Assembly: GCA_021811235.1 (NCBI GenBank)
Contig: JAJZPG010000012.1
Span: forward strand, 25,553 to 89,552
Origin: Pseudomonadota bacterium
GTDB lineage: Bacteria > Pseudomonadota > Gammaproteobacteria > Burkholderiales > Thiobacillaceae
Reading direction: 5' to 3'
DNA length: 64,000 bases
The first letter of the stretch is position 1. Every line of letters starts with the position of its first letter. Shown here piece by piece: positions 1 through 9,298 of this stretch. A model generated the notes under the pieces. It ran no database searches, had not been told where the DNA came from, and saw nothing but the letters and a program-made list of their open reading frames with translations. Made by a program: the position numbers and the translations under genes.

Positions 1-358
1 ATTCCTTGCTGCTGGTGTAGCCCAGCGGCAGGGTGACGGCGGCGAGCACGATCACCGCCATCCAGCCCCAGAAGGTGAAGGCGGCCAGCGGTGCGGCCCA
101 CAGTCGCGTCTGGCAGGTGCGTTGCACGATGTAGTAGGAGACGGCGAACAGACCCGAGCCGCCGAAGGCGAAGATCACCGCGTTGGTGTGCAGCGGCCGC
201 AGTCGTCCGTATGAAAGCCACTCGATGCCGAAGGTCAGGTCCGGCCAGATCAGTTGCGCGGCCAGGATCACCCCGACCAGCATCCCGACTATCCCCCACA
301 CCACCGTCATGATGGCGAACTGGCGGACGACCTTATAGTTGTAGGTTGTCGCTTCCAT
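1..358 (-). CDS. ccoN: cbb3-type cytochrome c oxidase subunit I, N-terminal part (runs off the window)
   Basis: The visible 119 residues begin [18 protein letters not shown] and contain three hydrophobic segments (about residues 12-35, 60-80 and 88-108). The motif [13 protein letters not shown] carries His57, which by position matches the low-spin haem b ligand of CcoN. This is the catalytic, membrane-embedded subunit of the high-affinity terminal oxidase that passes electrons from cytochrome c to oxygen. The start is supported by a GGGAGA ribosome site about 6 bases upstream and by a promoter-like pair further up. The C-terminal three quarters, and any ccoO/ccoP partners, lie outside the window. 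A NorB-type reductase is the main alternative, but the N terminus fits CcoN better. Confidence 0.85.
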   Translation of the reverse strand, partial: MEATTYNYKVVRQFAIMTVVWGIVGMLVGVILAAQLIWPDLTFGIEWLSYGRLRPLHTNAVIFAFGGSGLFAVSYYIVQRTCQTRLWAAPLAAFTFWGWMAVIVLAAVTLPLGYTSSKE

Positions 359-428
359 ACACGTCTCCCGTGATTGATGACTTGATTAGTACATGCGAAT
401 TTGGTGATACGTTTCGCATATGAAGATA

Positions 429-456
429 AATATATCCACTTATTGGGGTGTGTCAA
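429..456 (-). promoter_or_regulatory. sigma-70-like promoter for ccoN
   Basis: On the minus strand a perfect TTGACA (-35, 451-456) is followed after 16 bases by TATATT (-10, 429-434), about 70 bases upstream of the ccoN start. No convincing FNR/ANR palindrome (TTGAT-N4-ATCAA) is present in the 220-bp divergent intergenic region. Transcription start is not known. Confidence 0.5.
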
Positions 457-579
457 GTTGTCGCACCGTGCGACGAACGGACCAGACTGCCACGTGTTGT
501 TTACGTGCGAAAAATGACGCCTCCCTGTTTTTTTATGCCAGATTTGGACTTGGTATAGCTCAGATCGCCTGCAATTGAT

Positions 580-1233
580 ATGCATCCCGTTTCCAGATCC
601 ATCGCCACCCGCATCTGCATCATCCGCCACGGCGAAACCGACTGGAACGTGGAAAAACGCATCCAGGGGCACACCGACATTCCGCTCAACGAGACCGGGC
701 GGGCGCAGGCGCTGGCGATGGCTTACAACGCGGCGCATCACCGCTTCCACGCGATCTACAGCAGCGATCTCGTACGCGCGCGGGAGACAGCAGCGGCACT
801 GGCGCAGCGCGAGGACCACACGGTGAAGCTGCTGCCGCAGTTGCGCGAGCGGCATTTCGGCATCTTCCAGGGCATCACCGCAGCCGAGGGCGCCGAACGC
901 TACCCGCAGGCCTATGCGCACTACATCGCGCGCGACCCCGACTACGACTTCGAGACGGGCGAGTCGCTCGGCAGCTTCGCCGAGCGGGTGACCGAGGGCA
1001 TAGACTGGCTGGTACGGCATCACGGCGGGCAGACCATCGCAGCAGTCGCCCACAGCGGCGTGCTCGACATCGTCTACCGCCGCGCCACCGGGCGGCCACT
1101 CACCACGCCGCGCGATTTCAAGATTCCCAACTGCGCACTCAACTGGTTCCACTTCGACGGGCAGGGGTGGCATCTAGAAGCCTGGGGCGACCGCCACCAC
1201 CTGCACGAGGTGCTGACGGAGCCGCCGGAATGA
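580..1233 (+). CDS. histidine phosphatase family protein (GpmB/CobC-like)
   Basis: This 217-residue protein has the phosphohistidine signature RHGETDWN near residue 19, a second conserved arginine in SSDLVRARET, the catalytic acid region LRERHFG, and a late AHSGV histidine. These are the hallmarks of the branch-2 phosphoglycerate-mutase-like phosphatases (GpmB, CobC, broad small-molecule phosphatases). Substrate cannot be read from sequence. Its stop overlaps the start of gpmA (ATGA), so the two are probably translated together, which makes a role near glycolysis plausible but unproven. The chosen ATG lies a short distance before the conserved TRICIIRHGE segment. Confidence 0.8.
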   Translation: MHPVSRSIATRICIIRHGETDWNVEKRIQGHTDIPLNETGRAQALAMAYNAAHHRFHAIYSSDLVRARETAAALAQREDHTVKLLPQLRERHFGIFQGITAAEGAERYPQAYAHYIARDPDYDFETGESLGSFAERVTEGIDWLVRHHGGQTIAAVAHSGVLDIVYRRATGRPLTTPRDFKIPNCALNWFHFDGQGWHLEAWGDRHHLHEVLTEPPE

Positions 1234-1949
1234 GCGCGCACGCCGCGTGGCTGGTGTTGCTGCGCCACGGCCACAGCGCATGGAACCTGGGGGACCGCTT
1301 CACCGGCTGGACCGACATCCCGCTGACCGAGGTCGGGCTCGCCGAGGCGGCTGCCGCCGGGGAGCGCCTGGCGCGGGCCGGGTTTGCGTTCGACGAAGTG
1401 CACGGATCGATCCTGCAACGCAGCCGCCAGACTGCCGCCACGCTGCTCGCCGCGCTGGGCACGCCCGACCTGCCGTACTACGCCAGTTGGCGGCTCAACG
1501 AGCGGCACTACGGGGCGCTGCAGGGCATGATCAAGCGCGAGATCTTCGCGACCTGGGGCGAGGAGGCTTCGCGCCGCTGGTGGCGTGGCTACCATGAACC
1601 GCCGCCGGCGCTGGAATGGGACGATCCGCGTCATCCCCGTTTCGACCCGCTGTATCTGGGGATGGACCCGCACGCCCTGCCTGCCAGCGAGAGCCTGCGA
1701 GACTGCCAGCAGCGCATGCTGCCGTACTGGCACGCCGTACTGGCGCCGCGCCTGCGTGCCGGGCGGCGCCTGCTGGTGATCAGCCACGGCAACACCCTGC
1801 GCGGATTGGTGATGTATCTCGACGGCCTCTCCGCCGAGGCGATGGAGCGGGTGGAGATCGCCTCGGCGGTGCCGCTGATCTACCGCTTCGATGCGGCGGG
1901 CGGCGTGCTCGGGCGCGCATGGCTGGAGCCGGCTGCCGCCACCCCCTAA
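1230..1949 (+). CDS. gpmA: 2,3-bisphosphoglycerate-dependent phosphoglycerate mutase
   Basis: This 239-residue protein interconverts 3- and 2-phosphoglycerate in glycolysis/gluconeogenesis. Diagnostic segments are LLRHGHSAWN (phosphohistidine), RFTGWTDIPL, SILQRSRQT, LNERHYGALQG (catalytic Glu) and VISHGNTLRG (second His). Length is that of the dPGM family (230-250). The chosen ATG overlaps the stop of the preceding phosphatase by 4 bp; a longer reading from further upstream would add an unconserved proline-rich leader. Its 3' end overlaps the convergent ald stop by two to three bases, leaving no room for a terminator between them. Confidence 0.93.
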   Translation: MSAHAAWLVLLRHGHSAWNLGDRFTGWTDIPLTEVGLAEAAAAGERLARAGFAFDEVHGSILQRSRQTAATLLAALGTPDLPYYASWRLNERHYGALQGMIKREIFATWGEEASRRWWRGYHEPPPALEWDDPRHPRFDPLYLGMDPHALPASESLRDCQQRMLPYWHAVLAPRLRAGRRLLVISHGNTLRGLVMYLDGLSAEAMERVEIASAVPLIYRFDAAGGVLGRAWLEPAAATP

Positions 1950-3028
1950 TTCGACGCCAGGTCCTGCGCCAGTCCCGCGTGGGTGATCCTGCCGGCGTGC
2001 ACGTGCAGGCCCTCCTTCAGCCCGGCGTCGGCCTCGAGCGCAGCGAGGCCGCGCGCCGCCAGCGCCTGCACGTAGGAGAGAGTGGCGTGGGTCAGCGCCT
2101 TGGTGGCGGTGCGCGCCACCGCGCCGGGCATGTTGGTGACGCAGTAGTGGACGATGCCGTCGGCGACGAAGAAGGGGGCGCTGTGGGTGGTGGGACGCGA
2201 GGTCTCGGCGATGCCGCCCTGGTCGATCGCGACGTCGACCAGCACGGCGCCCTGCGGCATGCGCGCGAGCGCGGCGCGGCTGATCAGGCGTGGCGCATGG
2301 CGCCCGGGAATCTGCGCGGCACCGATCACGATGTCGGCATGTTCGAGGCTGTCTTCAATTGCGCCAGGCGAGGAAAAGCGCGTTTCCACCCGCGCGCCGA
2401 ACTGCGCTTCGGCGTGCGCGAGCTTGTCGGCCTGGCGGTCGATCAGCGTCACGCGTGCGCCGAGTCCGACCGCAGTGCGAACGGCGCTCATCCCCACCGC
2501 GCCGGCACCGATGATGAGAATGCGTCCGGGCGGCACGCCGGGCAGGCCGGTGATCAGCTTGCCGCTGCCGCCGTGCGAGGTATGCAGCCCCAGCGCCCCC
2601 ATCTGCGGCGCCAGCCGGCCGGCGATGTCCGACATCGGCTGCAGCAGCGGCAGGCCGCCGCCCGGCTTGCTCACCGTCTCGTAGGCGATCGCCGTCACGC
2701 CGCGCCCCATCAGCTCGTGCGCCAACGCGGGTGCGGCGGCCAGATGCAGATAGCAGAACAGCAGCTGGCCGTCGCGCAGCATCTTCACTTCGTCCGGCTG
2801 CGGCTCCTTGACCTTGACCACCAGCTCGGCGGCCCAGGCTTCGGCCGCGCTGGCGACGACGGTCGCACCGGCGGCGCGATAGGCGTCGTCGGCGAATCCC
2901 GAGGCCGTGCCGGCGCCAGCCTCGACGCTGAGCGCGTGGCCGGCCTCGGCCAGGACGCGGGCGCCCTCGGGGGTGAGCGCCACCCGGTATTCGTGGTTCT
3001 TGATTTCCCTGGGGATGCCGATGTGCAT
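1946..3028 (-). CDS. ald: alanine dehydrogenase
   Basis: This 360-residue protein carries out NAD-dependent reversible oxidative deamination of L-alanine to pyruvate and ammonia. The N terminus MHIGIPREIKNHEYRVALTP matches the AlaDH/PNT family, followed by VKVKEPQ and the central Rossmann motif IIGAGAVGMSAVRTAVGLGA. The IPGRHAPRLI and MPQGAVLVDVAIDQGG segments are typical of alanine dehydrogenases rather than transhydrogenase alpha subunits. The start is placed at the conserved MHIGIP; the frame stays open further upstream but that extension is unrelated to the family. Transcribed towards gpmA with abutting 3' ends. Confidence 0.93.
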   Translation of the reverse strand: MHIGIPREIKNHEYRVALTPEGARVLAEAGHALSVEAGAGTASGFADDAYRAAGATVVASAAEAWAAELVVKVKEPQPDEVKMLRDGQLLFCYLHLAAAPALAHELMGRGVTAIAYETVSKPGGGLPLLQPMSDIAGRLAPQMGALGLHTSHGGSGKLITGLPGVPPGRILIIGAGAVGMSAVRTAVGLGARVTLIDRQADKLAHAEAQFGARVETRFSSPGAIEDSLEHADIVIGAAQIPGRHAPRLISRAALARMPQGAVLVDVAIDQGGIAETSRPTTHSAPFFVADGIVHYCVTNMPGAVARTATKALTHATLSYVQALAARGLAALEADAGLKEGLHVHAGRITHAGLAQDLASN

Positions 3029-3096
3029 GGCGAGCCTCGCTGAGGATGCGTTGTTGTCAGCATACCAAAGCGCGAACGCGCTTGAAGTGCTGTGGC

Positions 3097-4371
3097 CTAT
3101 TGGGTCGGCGCCGGGCCGGTACGACGCTCGAAACGGTAATACGCCGGCGGAATGCGGCCTAGCCGGAGCTCGCGCGTGCCCCAGGGCACCGGCAGGCGGC
3201 CCACGCTGCGGTAGGGTCCCATCATCGAGGTCGCGGCCTGCACCTCGTAGAGGCCGGGGGTGAGCAGACGCGCCGACAGGGTCAGTCCGTCGACCCCGGC
3301 GCGGTGAGCGATGCCGGCAAACGGGCGCGCCAGCGGCTCGCCGATGAAGATGCCCTGGCCCGGCATCTGCACGCTTTTCCAGTAGGCCTCGATCAGGGTC
3401 TCGCCCTGCAGGTAGTGCGCCATGACGAGGGCGGGCACCGGAAACTTGGCGGGGAAGTTGCACGGCTCGACCACCGCGCCGTAGCTGCCGGTGGCGCCGG
3501 CCTGGAGCCATGCGAGGCTGCTCATCTGGCTGCCGCCGAACAGTTCGCCGCCGGCCGAGGTGAGATGGTCAGCGACGGCCCCGGGCAGGAAGGTGTTGCG
3601 GTCGAGCGCGGCCACGCGGGGCAGCCCGGTGAAGTAGAACATCACGTCGGCCTTGTTTTCGAGCACGTCGGTTTCGACGATCTCGACGGGGAAGACGCGT
3701 TGCATCTGCGTGCGCAGCGCATGGTAGCCGGCGGCACGCACGTTGCGGGCCTTGTCGGTCGTGCTGACGAGATAGGCGGTGCCATCCGGGTTGCTGCCGT
3801 CGGACGCCACGCCGCGGTCGATCAGCCGTTTCGCCTCGTCCACGCTGGCGGCGGCGAGGCTCATGGTCGGTCGGATCCCGTATGTGCTGAAGGGGCGTGG
3901 CGCGCTGCTGTTGAAGTAGGGGTTGGGCCGGGTCGGTTTGCAGCCGCTGGCACAGTAGGCAGGGTCGAAGCCGAAGGCGAACGCGGCGGTGATGGCCATG
4001 CAGTCGACCCGCCAGGGCTGCGCCCAGGTCAGCGCAAAGGCCTGGACGGATTGGGGCGTCTTGCGGTCGACGCGGCGCTTGATGTTGACGAATTCCTCGC
4101 GCGACAGCGTGCTGCGGCCGGGCTTGAAGCGCACGTGGATCAGGTTGGCGGCGGGAATGCCGCGCTTGTCCCGGTAGTAGGCGGCGATCGCCACGCTGTC
4201 GGGGTCGTCGTCGTTGACGATCACGCCCAGCTGCTCGGCGCTCAGCGCGGGCTGCGGGAAATGGGTGACGACCGGTTCCGGGGGGGCGGCGTGCACGGCG
4301 GCCTGCAGCAGCAGCGCGGCTGCTGCGGCGAACAGGCCGCGCAGGCTCAGCGGGCGAGCGCCTGCACGCAT
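3097..4371 (-). CDS. secreted TIGR03790-family protein of unknown function
   Basis: The 424-residue product starts with a signal peptide ([28 protein letters not shown]). The mature part has [33 protein letters not shown], a central [20 protein letters not shown] and FTGLPRV, the pattern of the TIGR03790 family, whose members are scattered through proteobacteria and have no proven function. One cysteine pair (CASGC) could form a disulfide in the periplasm. The start overlaps the 3' end of pyrD by 25 bp, so it may be co-transcribed with pyrD. Family assignment is from memory of conserved segments. Confidence 0.65.
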   Translation of the reverse strand: MRAGARPLSLRGLFAAAAALLLQAAVHAAPPEPVVTHFPQPALSAEQLGVIVNDDDPDSVAIAAYYRDKRGIPAANLIHVRFKPGRSTLSREEFVNIKRRVDRKTPQSVQAFALTWAQPWRVDCMAITAAFAFGFDPAYCASGCKPTRPNPYFNSSAPRPFSTYGIRPTMSLAAASVDEAKRLIDRGVASDGSNPDGTAYLVSTTDKARNVRAAGYHALRTQMQRVFPVEIVETDVLENKADVMFYFTGLPRVAALDRNTFLPGAVADHLTSAGGELFGGSQMSSLAWLQAGATGSYGAVVEPCNFPAKFPVPALVMAHYLQGETLIEAYWKSVQMPGQGIFIGEPLARPFAGIAHRAGVDGLTLSARLLTPGLYEVQAATSMMGPYRSVGRLPVPWGTRELRLGRIPPAYYRFERRTGPAPTQ

Positions 4372-5360
4372 TCGCGCACCAGTTCCGGGCCGCGGTAGAT
4401 GAGGCCGGAATACACCTGCACCAGGGAGGCGCCGGCGGCGATCTTTTCGCGCGCGTGTTCGCCAGACAGGATGCCGCCGACGCCGATGATCGGCACCTCG
4501 TTCTTCAGGTGGTGCGCCAGCGCGCGGATGACGCGGGTGGAGGCTTCGCGCACCGGCGCACCGGACAGGCCGCCGGCCTCGTCGGCATTCGGCAGGCCGG
4601 CGACGGCGTCGCGCGAAATGGTGGTGTTGGTCGCGATCACCGCGTCGATGCGGTGCATCATCAGCAGCGCGGCGATCGCGGCGATCTGCGCGTCGTCGAG
4701 GTCGGGGGCGATTTTCAGCGCGACCGGCACGTACTTGCCGTGCTGCTGCGCGAGATCCGACTGCCTGAGCTTGATCGCGGAGAGCAGCGCGTCGAGCGCC
4801 TCGTCCTTCTGCAGTTCGCGCAGGTTCTGCGTGTTGGGCGAGGAGATGTTCACCGTCACGTAGCTCGCGTGCGCGTACACCTTGTCGAGGCAGGCGAGGT
4901 AGTCGTCGACCGCGTGCTCGTTCGGGGTGTCCTTGTTCTTGCCGATGTTGATGCCGAGCACGCCCTTGTAGCCGCTTGCCACGACGTTCCTCACCAGGTT
5001 GTCGACGCCGAGATTGTTGAAGCCCATGCGGTTGATGAGGGCCTCCGCCTTGGGCAGGCGGAACAGGCGCGGCTGCGGGTTACCGCCCTGCGGACGCGGC
5101 GTGACCGTGCCGATCTCGATAAAGCCGAATCCCAGCGCCGCCAGCGCGTCGATGTGTGCGCCGTCCTTGTCGAGTCCGGCGGCGAGGCCGACAGGGTTCG
5201 GAAAGTCGATGCCCATCACCTGCACCGGCGTGCCCGCCGCGCGCGGCAGCAGGCCCAGAAGGCCGAGACGCTGTGCGACATCGATCCCCCACAGGGTGAA
5301 ACGGTGCGCGTCCTCCGGGTCGAGGCTGAAGAGGGCGGGGCGGATCAGGGGGTAGAGCAT
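4347..5360 (-). CDS. pyrD: dihydroorotate dehydrogenase (quinone), class 2
   Basis: This 337-residue protein oxidises dihydroorotate to orotate, passing electrons to membrane quinone, in de novo pyrimidine synthesis. The N-terminal membrane-associating segment [21 protein letters not shown] identifies class 2. FMN- and substrate-binding motifs are [37 protein letters not shown] and [12 protein letters not shown], where the serine is the class 2 catalytic base. IGVGGI and YSGLIYRGP close the barrel. It lies 3 bp from the symporter gene upstream and overlaps the secreted-protein gene downstream, so all three minus-strand genes may form one transcript. Confidence 0.95.
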   Translation of the reverse strand: MLYPLIRPALFSLDPEDAHRFTLWGIDVAQRLGLLGLLPRAAGTPVQVMGIDFPNPVGLAAGLDKDGAHIDALAALGFGFIEIGTVTPRPQGGNPQPRLFRLPKAEALINRMGFNNLGVDNLVRNVVASGYKGVLGINIGKNKDTPNEHAVDDYLACLDKVYAHASYVTVNISSPNTQNLRELQKDEALDALLSAIKLRQSDLAQQHGKYVPVALKIAPDLDDAQIAAIAALLMMHRIDAVIATNTTISRDAVAGLPNADEAGGLSGAPVREASTRVIRALAHHLKNEVPIIGVGGILSGEHAREKIAAGASLVQVYSGLIYRGPELVRECVQALAR

Positions 5361-5363
5361 GGT

Positions 5364-6677
5364 TCAGGCGGAAGAAGTGGAAAGCGGGTGGCGGCGGGTG
5401 GCGGCCTCGACCGAGCCGGCGGCCGGGTCGTTGAATACGTCGAGGTCGAGCGCCTTTTCGCTCTTGGCGACGATGCAGGAGACCACGCAGTCGCCGCTGA
5501 CGTTGACCGTGGTGCGCATCATGTCGAGCAGGCGGTCGACGCCGATGATGAGCGCGATGCCCTCGACCGGCAGGCCGACCTGGCCGAGCACCATGGTCAG
5601 CGTCACCAGGCCGACCGCGGGAATCGCCGCGGTTCCGACCGATGCCAGGGTCGCGGTGAGCACCACCAGCAGGTAGTCGGTGAGCGTGAGGTCGATGCCG
5701 TAGACGTTGGCGATGAACACCGTGGCGACCCCCTGCATCATCGCCGTGCCGTCCATGTTGATGGTGGCGCCGAGCGGCACGGTGAACGAGGCGATGCTGT
5801 TCGGCACGCCCATCTTGTATTCAACCGTGTGCAGCGTCACCGGGATGGTGGCGCCGGAACTGGCAGTGGAAAACGCGAACGCCGCCGGGTCGCGCATTTT
5901 CTTGAGAAAGGTGATCGGATTGAGCGAGGCGAGCAGACGCAGCAACACAGGGTAGGTGACGAACAGCTGGATCGCCAGCGCGGCGGTCAGCGTGAGGAAA
6001 TACGCCGCCAGCGGCAGCAGGATGTCGAGCCCCTGACTGGCGAAAGTGCGGGTGATCAGTGCGAACACGCCCCAGGGCGCGAGCCGCATGATCCACTCGA
6101 CCATGTGCATGATCACCACGTCGAGATCGGTGAAGAAATTCAGCACGTGCCTGCCGCGCGTCCCCGACATCGTCACCGCCACGCCGAACAGCAGGGCAAA
6201 CACGATGATCTGCAGCATGTTGCCCTCGGCCATCGCCGCCACCGGATTGGTCGGCACCAGGTCGATCAGCATCTGGGTCAGCGGCGGCGCCTCCTTGCCG
6301 GAAAAGCCCGCTTCGGTCGTGCCGGCGTCGAAGCCGTGCCCGGGGCCGACCGCACCCGCCAGCGCCAGTGCGATCGTCACTGCCAGCGCCGTCGTCGCCA
6401 GATACAGCGCCAGGGCCTTGGCGCCGATGCGGCCCAGCGTCTTGAGGTCGGACAGCGCGGTGACGCCGACCACCAGCGAGACGAACACCAGCGGCACCAC
6501 CATCATCTTCAGCGCCGCCACGAACACCGAGCCGATCACGTGGAGCAGGCCGTCGACCACGAAGGTCTGCAGCCAGGGGCCCGCGCCCAGCTGATTGAGC
6601 GCCACGCCCAGCGCGATGCCGGCGAGCATCGCGATGACGATCTGGCGGGTGAGGCGATGGGGGGAGGACGAGGGCAT
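5364..6677 (-). CDS. dicarboxylate/amino acid:cation symporter (DAACS family)
   Basis: This 437-residue inner-membrane protein has about eight long hydrophobic segments. SSGATIPVTL corresponds to the family serine-rich hairpin, and GATINMDGTAMMQGV is the hallmark substrate/sodium-binding motif of GltP/DctA/EAAT transporters. A Na+ or H+ coupled uptake of glutamate, aspartate or C4-dicarboxylates is expected; the sequence does not decide between them. It sits directly upstream of pyrD with a 3-bp gap on the same strand. The C terminus is short and hydrophilic, as in GltP. Confidence 0.88.
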   Translation of the reverse strand: MPSSSPHRLTRQIVIAMLAGIALGVALNQLGAGPWLQTFVVDGLLHVIGSVFVAALKMMVVPLVFVSLVVGVTALSDLKTLGRIGAKALALYLATTALAVTIALALAGAVGPGHGFDAGTTEAGFSGKEAPPLTQMLIDLVPTNPVAAMAEGNMLQIIVFALLFGVAVTMSGTRGRHVLNFFTDLDVVIMHMVEWIMRLAPWGVFALITRTFASQGLDILLPLAAYFLTLTAALAIQLFVTYPVLLRLLASLNPITFLKKMRDPAAFAFSTASSGATIPVTLHTVEYKMGVPNSIASFTVPLGATINMDGTAMMQGVATVFIANVYGIDLTLTDYLLVVLTATLASVGTAAIPAVGLVTLTMVLGQVGLPVEGIALIIGVDRLLDMMRTTVNVSGDCVVSCIVAKSEKALDLDVFNDPAAGSVEAATRRHPLSTSSA

Positions 6678-6816
6678 GCGGGTCCGGGCAGAAAGGGCTC
6701 AGGCGCGAGTTTAACAGGGGCCGGCGGGCTGCCGCGCCTGCCCCGGTCGATGTTATCCTCGGCGTTGCGCACGACGCGCCTTTTCCGTTTTCGCAGTTTC
6801 AATTCAACGACACGCC

Positions 6817-7974
6817 ATGACCATCCGGAACTTCCTGCAAGGACTCGCACTGCTGTTCAGCGTGGCGCTCGCGCCCCATGCCGCCGCCGCCCTTCCCCCG
6901 CCGCCGCCGCTCGCCGCCAAGGCCTGGGTGCTGATGGACGCCGCCAGCGGCAGCGTGCTGGTGAACCACGAAGGCACGACCCGCCTGCCGCCCGCCAGCC
7001 TCACCAAGCTGATGACCTCGCACGTCGCGGCGATGGAACTGCAGCGCGGTCGCCTCAAGGAAACCGACCTCGTCACCATCAGCGAGAAAGCCTGGCGCAT
7101 GGGCGGTTCCAAGATGTTCGTCATGGTCGGCAACCAGGTCGCGGTGAGCGACCTGCTGCGCGGCATCATCGTGCAGTCGGGCAACGACGCCAGCATCGCG
7201 CTGGCCGAGCACATCGCCGGCGGCGAGGAGACCTTCGCCGCGATGATGAACCAGGAAGCCAAGCGCCTGGGGCTGGTTGACACGAACTTCGTCAACGCCA
7301 CCGGCTGGCCCGCCGACGGCCACTATTCGTCCCCCCTCGACATGGCCAGGCTCGCCCGCGCCATCATCCTCGAGGACCCCGCGCACTACTCGCTGTACAA
7401 GGAAAAGGAATTCGTCTGGAACAACATCCGCCAGCCGAACCGCAACCTGCTGCTGTGGCGCGATGCCAGCGTCGACGGCCTGAAGACCGGCCACACCGAG
7501 GAAGCCGGTTACTGCCTCGTCGCCTCCGCCAAGCGCAACGACCAGCGCCTGATCGCCGTGGTGTTCGGCACCAACAGCGAGGAAGCGCGGGCCAACGAAA
7601 CCGCCAAGCTGCTCGGTTACGGCTTCAGCTTCTTCGACAGCAAGACCTTCTTCAAGAAGGGCGCCACGGTGCAGAGCGTCGACGTCTGGAAGGGTGCCGC
7701 GCGCAGCGTCAGGGCCGGCGTCGCCAGCGACTTCGCCGCCGCGCTGCCCAAGCGCGCCGCTGACGGCTACCAGACGCGCGTCGTGCTGAAGGCAGGCGAC
7801 ATCGTCGCCCCCGTCGCCGCCGGCGCGCCGCTCGGCCGCGTCGAACTGGTGGGTGCCGACGGCAAGGTCGTGATGCAGGCGCCGCTGGTCGCGCTGGAGG
7901 CCGTCGAGGAAGGCGGCTTCTTCCGCCGGGTGTGGGACAGCATCCGCCTGTTCTTCAAGGGGCTGTTCGGTTAG
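6817..7974 (+). CDS. dacC: D-alanyl-D-alanine carboxypeptidase (PBP5/6 type)
   Basis: This 385-residue penicillin-binding protein trims the terminal D-Ala from peptidoglycan stem peptides. A signal peptide (ends AAAALPPPPP) precedes the three catalytic motifs: SLTK (ASLTKLMTSH, acyl-Ser), SGN (QSGNDASIAL) and KTG (LKTGHTEEAGYC). A PBP5 C-terminal beta domain follows (from about residue 290), and the tail FFRRVWDSIRLFFKGLFG is an amphipathic anchor that holds the enzyme on the outer face of the inner membrane. The length is typical. A 13-bp perfect hairpin follows the stop. dacA would be an equally fair symbol. Confidence 0.92.
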   Translation: MTIRNFLQGLALLFSVALAPHAAAALPPPPPLAAKAWVLMDAASGSVLVNHEGTTRLPPASLTKLMTSHVAAMELQRGRLKETDLVTISEKAWRMGGSKMFVMVGNQVAVSDLLRGIIVQSGNDASIALAEHIAGGEETFAAMMNQEAKRLGLVDTNFVNATGWPADGHYSSPLDMARLARAIILEDPAHYSLYKEKEFVWNNIRQPNRNLLLWRDASVDGLKTGHTEEAGYCLVASAKRNDQRLIAVVFGTNSEEARANETAKLLGYGFSFFDSKTFFKKGATVQSVDVWKGAARSVRAGVASDFAAALPKRAADGYQTRVVLKAGDIVAPVAAGAPLGRVELVGADGKVVMQAPLVALEAVEEGGFFRRVWDSIRLFFKGLFG

Positions 7975-8006
7975 AAAGTCGTTTTCGATCGGGAATATGG
8001 CTAGTG

Positions 8007-8038
8007 CCGGATGCGGAATTGCATTCCGCATCCGGTTT
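8007..8038 (+). terminator. intrinsic terminator-like hairpin between convergent genes
   Basis: A perfect 13-bp inverted repeat (8007-8019 with 8023-8035) with a 3-base loop, followed by only three T residues. It sits 32 bp after the carboxypeptidase stop and 25 bp before the 3' end of the convergent secreted-protein gene. The short T tract makes it a weak classical terminator; transcript 3'-end protection is an alternative role. Confidence 0.6.
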
Positions 8039-8062
8039 GCTGCGTCGCTGGTTTGACGAAGC

Positions 8063-9298
8063 TTACGGTGCAGGGGTCAGTTGCTGCCCCCCGATGGTTT
8101 CGCTTACGCGGAAACGACGTTCGCTCACGCCCGTATTGCCTTCGTTATCCGTGACCTTCGCCGTGAAGGTGACGATCTTTTGCCCAGGGGGAAGAATCAG
8201 CGAACCGCCCACAACCCAATCGGCCACGACGCGCACGGCGCCCGTGAGCGGATCGATTTCGCTGCCAACGATATTGAACACCGGCGTCAGATTGCCGTGT
8301 GCAGGCACAAGCACCCCGGTGGGGGCTTGCAGCGGTACATCAAAGCTGAAATCCAGCCCCGGGAAGTTGCGGTTGGGACCTTTTCCAAGCTGCGTGGGGT
8401 CGAGGATGCTGCCAGGACCCAATTCGGGTTGGGTGACGGTATTGCCGAGTTCGTCTACTGCGATACCGGCACCGGCCACGTCGAGAATATTCACCTGAAT
8501 AAAATTCAGCGACCCGGTTTGGTCGGTGGGAAGCTTGCTTTGCTCGCCAAGGGCGATCGAGCTCGGTACGCGCGGTGCGATGATTTCGACTTTGGGGCCG
8601 TTGCCGTTGACTACCCCGTCGCCGGAGTAAGTCGACGGATCGGGGGTCAGCGCGTTTCCGGAGCTAAGCTCGGGGTCAACCTGAACCTCGATTTCGTCGA
8701 AACCGATCCGGCCTTCTTGATCGACAACGGCTGCCGTGATGGTGAAGGATTCAGTGTCGAGCGGCAGGGATTCCAGAACGTGCCATCCAACCCAGGCGGT
8801 CACGCCGGGACCCGGCGTATCGTCTGTTCCTGCGATATTGAACAAAGTGGCGAGATTGGTGTTTTCCGGAATGATTCCGCCATCCGGCTTGATCAGCGGT
8901 TTATCGATGAAAACATACAGACCCGGGAATTCAGGATTGAGTTTTCCCAGTAGGTCGGCATGCCGGATGCCGGGATCATTGGGTGACTGGGTTGCTTCGT
9001 TAAGTTTGATGCCTTCCTCGTCGCGTGTGAGGATTTCAAGATTGATGGCAAAGCCGCTGCCGTTTGTAGAGCCCGCTGCGACAAGGCCCTCGCCACGCGC
9101 CACCCGGGCACCGTTCAAGGGCGAGGTGAAACGCACCTGCGGAGGCAGGTCTGCCTTTGCCCCGACGTTGTTGATTACAGTGATGACATCGCGGTACCTG
9201 AGTTTGTCTTGGTGGGCCTGTGCTACCTGACTGAAGGCGAGTGCAGAGGTCGCTGCCAGTAGGGCGAGCGTGAGTTTTCCGAGAACGGGGGATTGCAT
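8063..9298 (-). CDS. secreted protein with two tandem homologous domains, function unknown
   Basis: The 411-residue product begins with a clear signal peptide (cleavage after AQA, residue 28). Two internal repeats can be aligned: LLGKLNPEFPGLYVFIDKPL...ATLFNIAGTDD...GWHVLESLPL...FTITAAVVDQEGRIGFDE and QLGKGPNRNFPGLDFSFDVP...TPVFNIVGSEI...DWVVGGSLIL...VTFTAKVTDNEGNTGVSE. Each half ends like a bacterial Ig-like beta sandwich. No catalytic motif or cysteine pair is seen, and no PEP-CTERM or LPXTG-type anchor. A TAGGAG ribosome site supports the start. I do not recognise the family. Confidence 0.7.
   Translation of the reverse strand: MQSPVLGKLTLALLAATSALAFSQVAQAHQDKLRYRDVITVINNVGAKADLPPQVRFTSPLNGARVARGEGLVAAGSTNGSGFAINLEILTRDEEGIKLNEATQSPNDPGIRHADLLGKLNPEFPGLYVFIDKPLIKPDGGIIPENTNLATLFNIAGTDDTPGPGVTAWVGWHVLESLPLDTESFTITAAVVDQEGRIGFDEIEVQVDPELSSGNALTPDPSTYSGDGVVNGNGPKVEIIAPRVPSSIALGEQSKLPTDQTGSLNFIQVNILDVAGAGIAVDELGNTVTQPELGPGSILDPTQLGKGPNRNFPGLDFSFDVPLQAPTGVLVPAHGNLTPVFNIVGSEIDPLTGAVRVVADWVVGGSLILPPGQKIVTFTAKVTDNEGNTGVSERRFRVSETIGGQQLTPAP

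Noticed and set aside
359..579. An FNR/ANR box upstream of ccoN
   Set aside because: Only half-sites such as TTGAT occur; no TTGAT-N4-ATCAA palindrome is present.
1946..3511. A longer alanine dehydrogenase reading with a 160-residue N-terminal extension
   Set aside because: The extension has no family similarity and overlaps the neighbouring secreted-protein gene; the conserved start is MHIGIP at 3028.
4455..7280. A 941-codon open frame on the plus strand opposite pyrD and the symporter
   Set aside because: It is rich in Arg/His/Gln/Asp without domains and mirrors genes with clear homology; long antisense frames are common at this GC content.
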